Source: Acanthamoeba sp. SK_2022b (taxonomy: Eukaryota > Discosea > Longamoebia > Acanthamoebidae). Taken from it: a stretch of 64,000 nt of DNA. This document shows, piece after piece, positions 25,695 through 36,786 of the stretch (position 1 is its first letter; every line of letters begins with the position of its first letter). Location of the stretch: positions 210,243-274,242 of the forward strand of contig JANDJZ010000017.1 of the NCBI GenBank assembly GCA_027943245.1, read 5' to 3'. A program made the translations under genes and the position numbers. Below the pieces are notes generated by a model. It saw only the letters and a list, made by a program, of their open reading frames with translations, was not told the DNA's origin and made no database searches.

Positions 25695-25742
25695 AGCACA
25701 AATCTTGGTTTTTATTTACACAACGAGGTGCCGCTAAACCGC

Positions 25743-27143
25743 TCACTCTACGCCGCGCACGCCGTCGCCTTCAATAATGAAAGGGCACGAGCCGTTGGGA
25801 ATGTACGGCGAGAAGACGACCTTCATCTCCCTGATGCCCACCGTAACCTCCCCACCCATTCGCCTCTTCTTAGGCTTTCGTTCCTGGTCCTCCTCCGCTT
25901 GTCCGTCATCTGTAATACACAACGCACGCGAGTTCAGCGAGAAGGCTATTACATTGCTGCTTCTCCAGCAACAGTGTACTGTACATACCGTCATCAGAGG
26001 CATTAGAGACCGTGAAAGTGGAAACGGCGCCGCGGTAGGTAGAGCGCGTCTTGGAGAGGAGCAAACGCGAGTTGATGCAGTTGGACCAGGCCAGACCCAG
26101 CGCGGGCACCACACGCTTCTTGTGGGAGGAGAAGTCGGAGAGGACCAGCCGCGAGTCGTCCACGTAGTCTGAAACCTGGTTGATCACCACCACAACCACT
26201 TGCAGCTGGTCGGCGATCTGCTTGAGCTGGTTGGCATGCGAGAACAGCATCCGCGAGCGCTCGACCATTTGGCTCATCCCGGTGCCGTACTCGTAGCGCA
26301 GCAGCGCCGCGATGGAGTCGACGATCACCAGCCGCACGTTGCGCTGCTGTACCAGAGGCGGCACCTGTTTGAGCATAGAGTGGAAGAGCTGATCGATCGA
26401 CCCGACGTGCTTGATGTAAATGTTGTCCCGCAGGTCGACCCCCTTGCGCCGCGGGAACAGATGGGCGTGCTTGAGTCTGAACGCCTCGTGCAGCTGATCC
26501 AGCCGTCGTTGCGGGAAGTTGCCCTCCGTTCCGATGTAGATTGCTCCGCCACCCAGCCCGCCCTCCTCCAACGGCAGCTGGACCTGTCCCGCACCACACC
26601 ATCACCAACATCATCGGCACGATGACGTCAGGCCCTCCTAATAGGACAAGAGAGGCCATTACATCACGGACGCAAGGTGAGGCAGACCTGGAGTGACAGC
26701 TGCAGGCAGAGCTGCGTCTTGCCGCTTCCTGCTTCGCCAGCGATCTCGGTGATGTGGCGCGGTAACAGGCCCCCACCGAGGCAGCGGTCGAGCATGGGAC
26801 AACCCAGTTTGAGTTTGTGGGTGAAGCTCGGGTCGCTGGCGAGGGCAAGGGCCGGCAGAGGAGCGGGGCATAGGTGGATGGACACCTCGTGCAGCAGTTG
26901 GCGGGCTTCGACTGCGGCTCCTGGCAGGACTCGCTTGAGCTCCGCCTTGGGTACCTTGAGGAGGTCCTCAGCTGTCCGGACGCGGAAGTTCTTCTCGAGG
27001 AGGGTCAATCGTTGAGCCAACGATGAGGCGGGACCAAGGATTTCCGACAAGGGCGTATGGGCGGGCAAGATGGGCGTGCCAGCGTCTTCTTCGCTCTGAG
27101 TCTCCTGACCTTCCACTTTCACTCCTTTGCGCGGTTCCTCCAT
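25743..27143 (-). CDS. XRCC3: RAD51 paralogue, XRCC3-like recombinase
   Basis: XRCC3 pairs with RAD51C in homologous recombination, acting on RAD51 filaments and Holliday junctions. The ATG at 27143 (MEEPRKGVKVEG) opens an N-terminal region with a helix-hairpin-like LTLLEKNFRVRTAEDLLKVP. Then KLGCPMLDRCLGGGLLPRHI, Walker A ITEIAGEAGSGKTQLCLQL, AIYIGTEGNFPQRRLDQLHE, Walker B VRLVIVDSIAALLRYEYG and VVVVVINQVSDYVDDSRLVL. The block VVPALGLAWSNCINSRLLLS and the ending FIIEGDGVRGVE follow. The last block, PALG.AW plus a terminal EGVRG, favours XRCC3 over RAD51C or DMC1. Three introns are evident, near 26,590-26,690, 25,915-25,985 and before the last exon. Catalytic motifs look intact. Confidence 0.92.
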
Positions 27144-27263
27144 CTTGTGTGATTTTTGAATCAACGAACCACAGGCAAAATTTTCTTGTAAACACCGAAA
27201 ATGACAGGAGCAGATGATATTTGCGCCAGGAAATGATAGAGAAAAGCAAGTTGGCGGAAGAAG
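27144..27263. promoter_or_regulatory. 120-bp divergent promoter of XRCC3 and CENP-I
   Basis: The two start codons face outward across 120 bases. No TATA box. Two elements resemble E2F/DP sites: TTTGCGCC at 27,220-27,227 and TTGGCGGAAG at 27,251-27,260. Neither matches the textbook consensus exactly. Confidence 0.55.
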
Positions 27264-30200
27264 ATGAGCAGGGCAGACGCGCTTCCGCTTCTCGAGACTG
27301 CCCTTCGGTTCCTCAAGAAGCTAGGTACAATTGCACTGCGCAACTTGCACACCGGTGACCTGGCAAGGTTGGAATCTGACGAATGCATCGATGTTAGCGC
27401 GGGCCTCCGGGACGAAGCGCAACGCACAGGGTAAGAACAAACCCGCCGATGCCCAGTTTGGAAAGGAGCAGGTGAATACGCACCTTCACAACTTATACAC
27501 GTTCGCCTGGGGCTGGGGCCTGACCAAGAGCCAGCTGCGCCTGGTGGTGGAGCTCTTCACCAAGCATCAACTCGGTGCGTACACACATCGCCGCCTGCGC
27601 TAGCAAGCACCAACTCATGCAAGCAGCGACTACTGTCAGGTGACGGCGTGGTAAAGCGACTGCTGGAAGCACTCATCCCACAGGAGAAAGTAGATGAGGA
27701 CTGCTTCGTGCTCATCCTAGGTTGACCCCCCTTCGAGCCAGAATACGTGGCTCGCTTGTTCTGGCGCCCAAACACCGCACCTCACTGCCTGCTCTGGGTA
27801 GGCGCGTTTGCCGTATTCCAGCCCGCCATCCGATGGCTGGCGCTCGAGTGGATGGTCGTCACCTACGACCTCCTCGTTTCGACCTCCAAGGTTGGTCCCA
27901 AACCGCCAGCCAGCTCGCCCATTTCAACTACCAGACGGATCTCGCTCTCACACCTCGGCAGGTGCACAGTCTGTACGGAGTGCTCTTTCACTGGATCGAG
28001 TACGAAACGCTGCGACCGCTTCTGTGCAATCTGCTCTACCGCATGACACGGCCGCAGGACGTGCTCACCTGGCGCGTGCACAGGCTATATCCTCTTCCCC
28101 ACTTCCTCCTTTTCCTCTGCACTTCCCTCTCTCGCCTTCTCTGCAACCGTGCTAGAGGTCTTCTTTCTTGACTGGTGCGCACGTGTGAGCTGAGGAACAA
28201 AGGCGGGCCTGAGCCAGCCGTCGATGCGCTTTTGGCGCTCTACAGGGAGCACAAGCCTACTGCTGTTACGGTGGCGCTGCCACTCAGAGGGAAGCCCCTG
28301 CACGCCCTTCTCAAGGTTTGCCAATCCCATGTTTTCTGCGCCAAACGACTGGCGACTCCGTTCAGCCTTACTTGCCATCTCTCTCGTTGTTGTGTCTGCG
28401 CGCAGCCGAAGAGAACGGGACGCGACCTCTACACGAGGATCATTGAGCTACAAGGCGACTTCACGCTGCCACTCGAGGAGAGCACCGATTCAATCAAATG
28501 GGGTGCGCCTCCCGCATGCGCTTGCGGAGCTGCGACACTCACTCCCTCTCTCAGACTGGCGCGAGAGCTTCGAGAAGCAGCAGCAGCAGCAGCAACTCCA
28601 CAGGCCTAAGAGGGATAGGGCGACCAAACCCCCCATCTCTCACTTTGCTCAGGGTCTCGAGCAGCTCGAGATACCGGAGCAGGCCGCCGTGCTCTTTCGA
28701 AGTCCATTTTTTCACCACTACGTGGCCCTCTACCCGCAACGTAATCTCCAGCATCTCTCCGTCTTCATCGCGTCTGCTGCGGGGACAGACAGCTGAGCGC
28801 TCCCACACACGCTAACGCGCAGGTAGCCTGGTGGGGCGGCTAACGAATTGGCTGGGCTTCATTCTCGAGGAGGAGGTCTTCTGGAAGGACTGCACCACTG
28901 CCCAGCACGAAGCTCGCCTGCGGTTCCTCCTCTCAAAGCTTCTCGACTTTGCCAAGGCCAATGACGTACGTCATCATATAGCGACACCGACAGCTACATT
29001 TGTGCGCAGAACACGATGAGCCCTTTCCTGACGCTCATTTGGACGCCGGTGCGTCTCCATCCCATTCAGGGTCTTGTGCCCATGTTGGAGCGCTTCTTCC
29101 ACGGCTACGTGGAGCGCTGGAACGGCACGGACCATAGCCAGCTGGTCCTCGGTACGGCTGCCCTTGGCTCACTATCGCAACTCCCAGTGAATACTCTCTT
29201 TGTGGCGAATAATAACAATGCGCACAATCGCGCGCACAGAACTCATTTCTCTGGCCAACGGCTGCACGTATGCCGAGTTGCAGTGCAATCTGCTCAACCC
29301 GCTCACCGCGCTTTTCATCACGTCCACAACGTTGGGCAAGGCCCGATTCATCGAATGCTTCACCGCGATCGTAAAACGGTGGACCAACTACGATTGGCCC
29401 AACTGGACCAACCGCGACGGTCCTCCGCCTCTTCGTCGTGCCTCAGGTATCGCGCTGCATTGGAGCACCCCTCTCATTTCATTCTTTTTCGTTTTTCTTT
29501 TGTCCTTCTTCTTCTTTACGTGCTTGCGATCACACGACCCACGTCGCCTCGCAGCAGAAGGCAAGGTACGGCACATCAATGTGGCCGAAGTTGCCCAGCA
29601 CTACCGGCCCTTGTACCAGTTGATTCGGTACGACCTCTTCTTTCTCCTGCTCGTCTGCTCGTGCTCGCCCGTTACGGGGCAAATCGTGCGAGCTACAAAG
29701 TCATCTGGCGCTGCGTCAATCCCCGCGCAGGTATGTGGATCGGATGTGTGTGTTGGGCCTGCTTGCGGAACGGGACCATGCTGTGGTCCAGCACGCAGCC
29801 CTCTGCTTTGTGGAGACGGTACTCCTTGCCCTGTCTCCATCGCCACTGTCTCGCCACTACGCTGTGTGCTCAGTCAACAGTTCGTTGTGGTCATCTTCGC
29901 CGGCACAGATATCGCGGCTGCACATTGGGTTCCAGGTACCGCTGGTTATTCCCCCGTCTGAGGGTCTCGTATACCGCCTTCTCTTTGCGTATACCGCAAT
30001 GCCAGTGTCGCGCCTGTGTGGTGCGCTCGTATCCTACAAATCCGATTTCGAGGAGCTCAAGCGAAAGGTGCCCTCCTCGTCCGCGCCCGTGCTCCTTCCA
30101 CACAGAGACACACATCCCTCGCTGACGTTGAGGAGCTGCTGGGACGTTGGCGCAGGCGACGGTGCCCGAAGATCTCGCAGCACAGAGCGCGCAGCTCAAC

Positions 30201-30815
30201 TCCTACATCTGGGACTTTGCTGTGGCCTTGTGGCGGCAAAAGTTGTTCGTGCCCGTGAAGGACGCTGCCACGGGCAACGCGACCTTCAAGGAGACTCTCG
30301 GGCTCACCGAGTGCGTATTCCTTGGCCACCCTTCCCGAGTTGTGGCTACTGACCCAAGTGGTTTGTGTTGTTGTGATGTTGTGGCGGCGGCGGTGGTGGT
30401 GTGATGGTGGTGTGGGTTGTGCGGGATCCAGCGCAACAATTCGGCGATTGAACAGCCAGCACGCGCCAGCTTGCATGTCGTGCACGCACGCGATCGTGTT
30501 CTCCAACTTTGCCCTGGAGTACATGCGCGCCGTCGAGCAGCAGTCCGAACGGCCGTCGCGCGTTCCCTTGCACCCCGACATGATCAAGGTAAAGCGAGCA
30601 TCATCAGGCCGCGGCTGGCATTGCCCCCTCCTCCATGCAATTGATTGTACAACACACGGCGTGCGTCGCAGGAGGTGCACAAGCTCCACTATGTCGATTT
30701 CTTGAAGGAGAGGGGGCTCGACGGGCTCTACGAATTCCTCTGCACGTTCGTCGCGTCACTTCGGCAGCGCGTTCAGCAGCAGCAGCAGCAGCAGCAGGCC
30801 CCCGCTCGAGGATAG
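27264..30815 (+). CDS. CENPI: CENP-I/Mis6 inner-kinetochore protein
   Basis: CENP-I is a HEAT-like helical subunit of the constitutive centromere-associated network. Start MSRADALPLLETALRFLKKL. Recognisable blocks: LYTFAWGWGLTKSQLRLVVE; EYVARLFWRPNTAPHCLLWV; QVHSLYGVLFHWIEYETLRP followed by LLCNLLYRMTRPQDVLTWRV; PEPAVDALLALYREHKPTAV followed by LPLRGKPLHALLK; VGRLTNWLGFILEEEVFWKD; and, near the end, VHKLHYVDFLKERGLDGLYE. Their order follows animal CENP-I. The protein ends in a polyglutamine tract encoded by CAG repeats (about 30,775-30,797). At least 13 exons; the first two junctions (27,320-27,470) and the 28,500-28,590 segment are uncertain. Convergent with the next gene. Confidence 0.83.
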
Positions 30816-30986
30816 ATAGAGCACGAAGATCAATAAGCGTTTGTAGCAACGCCTTGCACGACTAGAAGTCCGCTACGGGCAAACAACAAAGATTCACAAA
30901 GACAAGCATTCGCCCTGGCAAGTGTGCGGCTTCCACTGTGTGGCCGATTTCCGTAAGGGGTGGCGCGACATCGACAGGCGCTTGGC

Positions 30987-31862
30987 TCAGTTGCCATGCG
31001 CGGCCAGCACCTGCAGCTCGCCCTTGGTGAGCTCCCTGCCGCGACATGAGAGGTAAGATCATAGTGCGACATATCGAACGTCATCGGCATGGGGGCGCAC
31101 GAATAGAGCTTGAAATAGTTGCACTGGTTCAGCTGGATGAAGAAGCATTCGGGGGCGCCGGGCAGGTCGGCACAGACCGAGCGCTTGGCCGTGCTGTAGG
31201 GGATCGCCACCACGTACCTGTGGTCCCAAGCCCGGAGAGTGGGGGGGGGGAGGGTGAGCAACGCAGGCACGGGATCAGGGCAGCACAGAAAATGCGGTGT
31301 CCACAGTGCAGGGGTACCAGTCATAGAAGTAGTTGGTGAAGCAAGGGTCCTTCATGCTCTGGTAGAGGATCTGCACCACGTTACCTGAGCTGCGGCCCTG
31401 GTCACGCCACGATGGAAAGGAGGAGAGCCGTGAGAGCGCGCTCATGCCAGCCAGAAATCCCGTCCCGTAGTACCTGATAGACCTTCTCGACGTAGGCGTA
31501 GTAGGTGATCTGGTCGCCTTGAGTGTGGTTGTTATTGATGTGTAGCTTCATGATGAGGGTGCGGTTGTTGCTGTAGGGGTAGAAGCTAGACACCAGCGCG
31601 GGGCAGCTCTTGCACTGAGTCGGCACGCACTCCTGCCTATTGGCGCAGTTGCCACAATTGGCGCACTACACAAAGGCGAGGCAGGAGCCACGCACGCCAA
31701 ACGAATGGAGGTGACCAAAAGGTCGCACTACAGGAAGAGAGGGGGTAGAGGACATACAGGCGCGGCAAAGCCGGCGGAGGCAAAGTCGCCATGAGCGGAA
31801 GCTACGAGGCAGGCCAGAGCAGCAACTGCTAGAAGACAGAGGGCAGTAGCGAGGCGGTACAT
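30987..31862 (-). CDS. Secreted cysteine-rich protein, function unknown
   Basis: The ATG at 31862 starts MYRLATALCLLAVAALACLV followed by ASAHG, a good signal peptide. After one intron comes a Cys-dense stretch (CANCGNCANRQECVPTQCKS, C-P), then SSFYPYSNNRTLIMKLHINN, YVEKVYQ, YQSMKDPCFTNYFYDW and YVVAIPYSTAKRSVCADLPG, with a few N-glycosylation sequons. I do not recognise the family. The 3' end is unsure: my preferred last exon reads ELTKGELQVLAAHGN with a stop at 30,987, but the intron before it would be very short. A straight read-through to about 30,830 is the alternative. A C-run of 10 lies in its intron at 31,241. Confidence 0.6.
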
Positions 31863-32028
31863 GCTGCTCCGATCCAAGCTGAAGTTTACTCTCCTCTTTC
31901 CCGTTTCTGGTGAAGAGCGGCGAATTAATAGGGGTGTTAAGGAGGCGGCACACCACTGAATTTATGTAAAAATCGTGCAAATAAAAAGAAAGCAAATTCT
32001 TCACCAAATCTTGTGAGATCAAGAAGAA
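31863..32028. promoter_or_regulatory. Divergent intergenic region, secreted protein / EIF2B3
   Basis: 166 A/T-richer bases between outward-facing starts, with several A-rich tracts just before the EIF2B3 ATG. No clear TATA box. Confidence 0.4.
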
Positions 32029-33199
32029 ATGCAGGTGCTGGAGTCAGACTCGTCTTCCATCAGCCTGTCCACCGTGGGCGCAGTTGAGTTCCAGGTGGTG
32101 CTCCTAGCGGGCGGTCCCGGAAGCAGGATGTCGCCCCTCTCCACTGAAATCCCCAAGCCGCTCCTGCCGATTGCCAACCGCCCCATGATCTCCTATCAAT
32201 TGGAGTTCCTGGAGAGAGCCGGCTTCTCAGGTGCATTCCTGGTGTCGGCAGGAACCTCCACTCTTTCTCCTCAAATCTAAATTCACTTTTGTTTGTGTCC
32301 TTTTTGTTCAGAGGTGATTATCATCGCGCAAGAGGAGGCTTCGAGCGAACTGCGATCCTATGTGCACGAGATCTACAAGGGCAAGGTCAAAGTCGACTGG
32401 CATTTCCTAGCCGACACCATGGGCACTGCCGAGGCCCTCCTCCAGATCAAGGACAAGCTCAAGGTGCCTCATTTTCTTCTGCCGCGTTCAGCAGCAGCAA
32501 GTAGCGAGTGGCGTGCGCGTACACATGTGCGATTGCTGATGACAGCTGCTCTCTGCTGTGTTCTTATGCGCACACAGACCAACTTCATCGTGATGAGCAG
32601 CGATCTGGTGGTGGACGAGAAGTTCCTACACGGGATGGCCGACCTGCACCGGCTGCAGGACGCTATGGTGACGATCCTCATTAGCCGGCCGAAGCCGGCC
32701 GAGGGCGCGGCCGGCCCGGTGGTCGACACCAAGAACGAGTACGGCCTCATGGACTACGTCGGCCTCAAGGAGGATGGCGAGCGGCTGCTCTACTTCAAGG
32801 CCGCCGCCGACATAGAGAACAAGATGCGCATCTCCAAAAAGCTCCTGAGAAAGTACAAAAGCCGCTTGGGCCTTAGTGCCGTTCTTTTTGTCGCCCTGCC
32901 TTGGCCCGTGACGAGTGCGCGTGTGTATTGTTGACACTGGTGTGTGTTGCATGCGCTGTATGTGCGGGCGAGCAGGAACTACAGCCTTACGATTCACACC
33001 AACCTCGTCGACGCCCACTTTTACATCTTCTCCAAGGCCGCGCTAGCGATGTTGGAGGCGAGGAAGGACAAGATCGTCAGCATCAAAGGCGAGCTGATCC
33101 CTTACCTCGTCCGATGCCAGTTCCGGAAAGCATTCACCCGTGCGCGCTCTCTCCTTTCTACGCTCCCCTGCTTCTCTTCCAGTTCTGACTCGAGCACAC

Positions 33200-33265
<66 letters not shown>

Positions 33266-34150
33266 AGAGGACGCACCCATCAAGCGTCCGTTCAGCAAGG
33301 CCTACAGCATGACGTCGTCCCGGGTGGACACCACGGACAAGATCCGTTGTTTTGCGTACACGATGGAGGGCGGCTACTGCTCGCGAGCCAATACCATCAA
33401 GTCCTACGTTCAGATGAACCTGGACGTACCGTCTCTCCCTTCCCCGCTGCAGCGATACTCCACGCCGTCGTTTCTAAGCTCCAATTCTCCATCGCGCACA
33501 CGGCAGATCGCGAGCCGAGGTGCTTGTTACCTGCCATCGGAGCCCATGGTCAAGAACTCGTACATCCACCCCGCGGCGGTCATCAGCCCCAAGACACAGG
33601 TAACCGCACGCTGCCCTGTGCGTGCTCCTGTCGATTCACGGCTCGCTAACAGACTTCTCTCGTTCTTTGCCCTTCAGGTGGGCGCTGAATGCGTGGTGGG
33701 CGAGGGAACGCGCGTCGGCGATCGCGCATCGATCAAGAAGTCGGTCATCGGCAACCACTGCGTGATCCACGACGGAGTGAAGATCATCAACTCAGTCATC
33801 ATGAACCACGTCACCATCTCTGCCGGGTACGCTCCACCATTTCTTGTGTGTTTTCATCAATCCCTCCTCATCGTCTGCCCTCCATCCTCTGCTCCCCCCG
33901 CAGATGCGTCATCAACGGCTCGGTGGTCTGCAACAACGTGTACATGAAGGAGAAGTGCAACATCAAGGACAGCCAAATTGGCGTGTCCTACAACGTGCCG
34001 GAGAAGAGTGCGTCTTCCTTTGATGTTTTGCTCTCGTTGGTCGCTCTTGCTTCTTTTATTGGGGCTCCCTCACTTGCTGACTGGCGTGCCTCCCCAGCCG
34101 ACATCAAGAACGAATCCTTGTGCCGCGAAACGGAAGGCATGGGCATCTAA
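32029..34150 (+). CDS. EIF2B3: Translation initiation factor eIF2B, gamma subunit
   Basis: Part of the guanine-nucleotide exchange complex for eIF2. From the ATG at 32029: the nucleotidyltransferase-like fold with FQVVLLAGGPGSRMSPLSTE, IPKPLLPIANRPMISYQLEF, VDWHFLADTMGTAEALLQIK, TNFIVMSSDLVVDEKFLHGM and TIHTNLVDAHFYIFSKAALA. Then a left-handed beta-helix of hexapeptide repeats (VGAECVVGEGTRVGDRASIK, SVIGNHCVIHDGVKIINSVI, CVINGSVVCNNVYMKEKCNI). The ending NESLCRETEGMGI precedes a TAA at 34,148. The single beta-helix and lack of a C-terminal W2/HEAT domain fit gamma rather than epsilon. About eight introns, one ending in a long AC repeat. Confidence 0.93.
33201..33263 (+). repeat. (AC)n microsatellite abutting a 3' splice site
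   Basis: An uninterrupted AC dinucleotide array of 63 bases that ends in ACAG at the inferred acceptor before the EIF2B3 exon encoding APIKRPFSKAYSMTSSRVDT. Confidence 0.92.
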
Positions 34151-34338
34151 CAGGGATGAGAGCTTCCGGTGCCGTGTTGGTGGCGACACAAGAAAGCGTT
34201 AAAACATTCATTCTGTTTTTGCAATGCAATCTACGAGATCGTTATTTATTACGCTCTGTTCTTGCAAGAAGGAAGAAAGGACGATGGTCAAGGTGTGGGG
34301 GGGAGATTTTTATAAAACAGAAGAGAAGTGGGGTTCCT

Positions 34339-34971
34339 TTACAAGGCCTTCCTCTCAGCCAGGGCGCGGACGATGCAGCCGAGGCCACCCTTCTTGGTGA
34401 CAGCCTCGTGCCATTTCAGGAGCGAGGTAGAGTTCTCGCCATCCTCAAGACCGCGGTAGATGTACTTCATGAGCGTGTCCAAATCGGTGGAAGAGAGGGC
34501 GTCGATGTTCTTCTGCATGTCAGCGTCCTTGATCGAAGTGAGAACGCTCACCACAGCCTGCGTGCTCGCATCCTACGAAACGGCAGAGATACAGCGTTTG
34601 AATTACAAAAACAAAGTAAATTCATAGCTAACGCCAGTTGAAATTGTACCCTAATCTGCTGGTTCTTGCAACCAAGAGGGGGATCCTGAAGGGCAGCACC
34701 GAGGGCGCGACCAGGGTTGCCCCTTAAATGAGAGAGGTGAATAATTTAGACGAGGTGATCACTGGTGCCCCTACAAGTAAAAGTATGCTGTGACCACTGA
34801 CGCACAAGATCTCACTCCAAAATTGATTGCGCCACAGAAAAGAGGTGCCGCTGTGAGCGTTGAGCGGAAGGGGCCGTACGTGTTGAGCGCATTGTTCACC
34901 TCCCTCTGCCTAGCATCCAGAGACTGCTGGAACTCGGCGTCACTGCGTTCGGGCTTCTCAGGGGTTTCCAT
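34339..34971 (-). CDS. ARPC5: Arp2/3 complex subunit 5 (p16-Arc)
   Basis: Small subunit of the Arp2/3 actin-nucleating complex. The ATG at 34971 starts METPEKPERSDAEFQQSLDA, RQREVNNALNT. Short exons follow: GNPGRALGAALQDPPLGCKN, QQIR, then DASTQAVVSVLTSIKDADMQ. The last exon reads DTLMKYIYRGLEDGENSTSL, LKWHEAVTKKGGLGCIVRAL, AERKAL. The block MKYIYKGxE...LLxWHE...GGxGxIVRxL is diagnostic. Three or four introns in about 630 bases. Convergent with EIF2B3, the stops being 188 bases apart. Confidence 0.93.
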
Positions 34972-35224
34972 GATAACAAAGATGAAGAAGGTGTCGAGGA
35001 CTTGGGGTTGCGGCCTTGATTGAGGGGGGGTGACCTTCTTTGTCTCGTGTATGCGTGGTGCGAAAGGCTTGGCTGTCACCGCGGTGTGGCGATTGTCCAA
35101 ATTCTGCCGACGGCGCAACGCCCCTGACCACGCATTGGTCGTGCAATTTGCCCCTAATTGGTACATTCCAGACATTTTTGATTTTCTTTTTTGTTTTCCA
35201 CGTTTCGTGCGCCCGCACGTGTGG

Positions 35225-36786
35225 TCAGCCAGCCTTCTTCCAGGGCCAGAAGGAAGGGAGGATGCTGCTGGTCCCACCGCGCAGGAGCTTGTCCTTGCGC
35301 CGCATTTCGAGCATCATCTCCCTTATTTCGTCTTCGCCGAGGCCGTACTGCAGTAGCAACGCATGCCGGGCCATCGCCGGGATGGCGTGCGCCACGTGCT
35401 TTCTATCAGCCTCGCGCAATCGCTCGAACGAGTACAAGTTGTGCACCTCCTCCTGCTTCCAGTCCCAGCCAATGCCTGCGCACAGAGGAACACGTAGTGT
35501 GGGGGAACAATAACCAGCCCGCCCCATTGTTAGCAAAGAACTGCGCTTTGGGCTCTCCGGAGTCGTGAAGAGAGAGAGAGAGAGAGAGCGCGCGCGCGTT
35601 ACCGAGGAAGGGGCCCTGGTCGGGGTCGAGCATGCAGCCGCCGATGCCGACCTCTCGCGGATAGTGCCTCACCATCACCTTGTCGAACTTGACCCCCTCT
35701 TCCTGCAGGGCCTTTCGCTTGTGTTTCTTGCTCTTCTTCCTCTTGTACACGGCGGCGTCGTCGCCCTGGCCCTCGGTGCTTTGATGGCTCGAGAAGTGCT
35801 CAACGGAGAGCGAGCGCGTCAGGATGCCTCGTCGCGGGGTTCGTTCCTTGTTCCAGAACGCTCGTCCCTTCTCCTTGTGGCCGCGCAGCAGCTCCGACGA
35901 GGCCCGCCGCTGCTGGTCAGCGACGTGCGTCTCCGCCTTGGCCAGCTCCTGCCGCTCGCGCCTCTCTTCCCGCCGTCGCTTGTCGAGAGCGCGCTCGTCG
36001 CTCGGCGACCCGTGTGGCCTGACGCCCTCGGAGGAGGTCTCCTTCTCCTGCCGCTTTTCGTTCTTCTTCTGCTGCTCCGCATCGCCGCAGCTGCTGTTCC
36101 TCTTGCTCGTTGCGCCCGCGTTGTTCGCGGGAAGGGCCTTCCCCGCTCCTCCTCCGTTCTGTCCGTGCAGACGGCCGGGCCAGGGCGTGGGTGGGTGCAG
36201 CGCGCCTTCGATTTCGGGGTTGGGAGCGTCGTGCTTCATGCCGCCTTCATCCGTGGATGCGCAGGCGTCGGACGCGTCGCCGCTTCTGGGCACGGTGGCG
36301 ACCGTTCCGGCCTCGTGTTCGTCCTGCTTCGCTTCCTTGCGCTCGGTGCTCTTCTTCTTCTTCTGGCCGCTCCTCCGGCCGTCCTTGTCCTTCTTCGCCT
36401 TCACCATCCCGTCGCTGCCGGGGTCGCTCGGCGCTTCTCCCCCGCTCTTCTTCGCCCGGTTCTTCTTCAAGTGGCTCTCGCCCGGAGAGGCAACGGGGCT
36501 GGCAGGCTGATGACTCCTCCCTCCTTCGTCGGCGTTTGTGCGGTTGTCTGCAAGGCTCTCCGCGTCCTTCTCGAAGGAAAACCAAAGGGAACGAGAGATG
36601 AGAGATGGAACAATGACTGAATCTCTTACAAAGTAAGCCTGAAACTGCTCGTAGTGCACATGCCCCCGCTTCGGGGCACGCGAGGAAAGGTGGCCCAGTT
36701 TTGATCCATCAAACTATGACGAGATTCAAATTATGACCACGTTGAATGGAATGGCCTACCTCTGTAGACTCAGTCTGGTCGTTCAT
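35225..36786 (-). CDS. Charged low-complexity protein with conserved C-terminal motif
   Basis: The ATG at 36786 gives MNDQTESTE, spliced (donor GTAGGC, acceptor TCATAG) to FDGSKLGHLSSRAPKRGHVH, YEQFQAYF. The next exon (about 36,570 downward) is a long Lys/Glu/Ser/Gly-rich, probably disordered region with basic clusters (KRKKSKKHKRKALQEE). The C-terminus is different: VKFDKVMVRHYPREVGIGGC, MLDPDQGPFLG, spliced to IGWDWKQEEVHNLYSFERLR. This is a compact motif (V-x-F-x-x-V-x-V-R-x-Y-P-R-x-x-G ... GP-x-L-x-I-G-W-x-W ... R), followed by a helical tail. I recall similar motifs in many protist proteins without an assigned function. Possibly nuclear from its basic runs. Confidence 0.7.
35569..35598. 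repeat. (AG)10(CG)5 compound microsatellite in an intron
   Basis: An AG array runs into a CG array, inside the last intron of the charged protein (CT/CG on the sense strand). Confidence 0.85.

Larger units (their letters stand above)
23987..25742. other. Gene-poor stretch with diverged internal repeats
   Basis: 1.75 kb between convergent ELMO and XRCC3, the longest gap in the window and more A/T-rich than its neighbours. No ORF with coding character spans it. Diverged copies of the same phrases recur: ATGACAGGGCAG at 24,315, ATGACAGTGCAG at 24,930 and 25,043, the first two followed closely by GTGAAGGAG; also GCCACTGACTGT at about 24,422 and 25,313, each followed by ATTGCCAG. This looks like two or more decayed copies of one unit. 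A CAATAAAC polyadenylation-like site for ELMO lies at its left end (24,199-24,206). Confidence 0.6.

Noticed and set aside
33195..33265. Repeat array as a possible CRISPR or minisatellite
   Set aside because: It is a plain AC dinucleotide array within an intron, with no unit-spacer structure.
34771..35277. 168-codon minus-strand frame spanning the ARPC5 start
   Set aside because: Only the METPEKPERSDAEFQQSLDA part belongs to ARPC5; upstream of that ATG the frame is promoter sequence and the rest runs into an intron.
35565..36620. 351-codon + strand open frame, Leu/Arg-rich
   Set aside because: It lies exactly antisense to the charged-protein exon. Its composition is the complement of Lys/Glu codons and it shows no domain.
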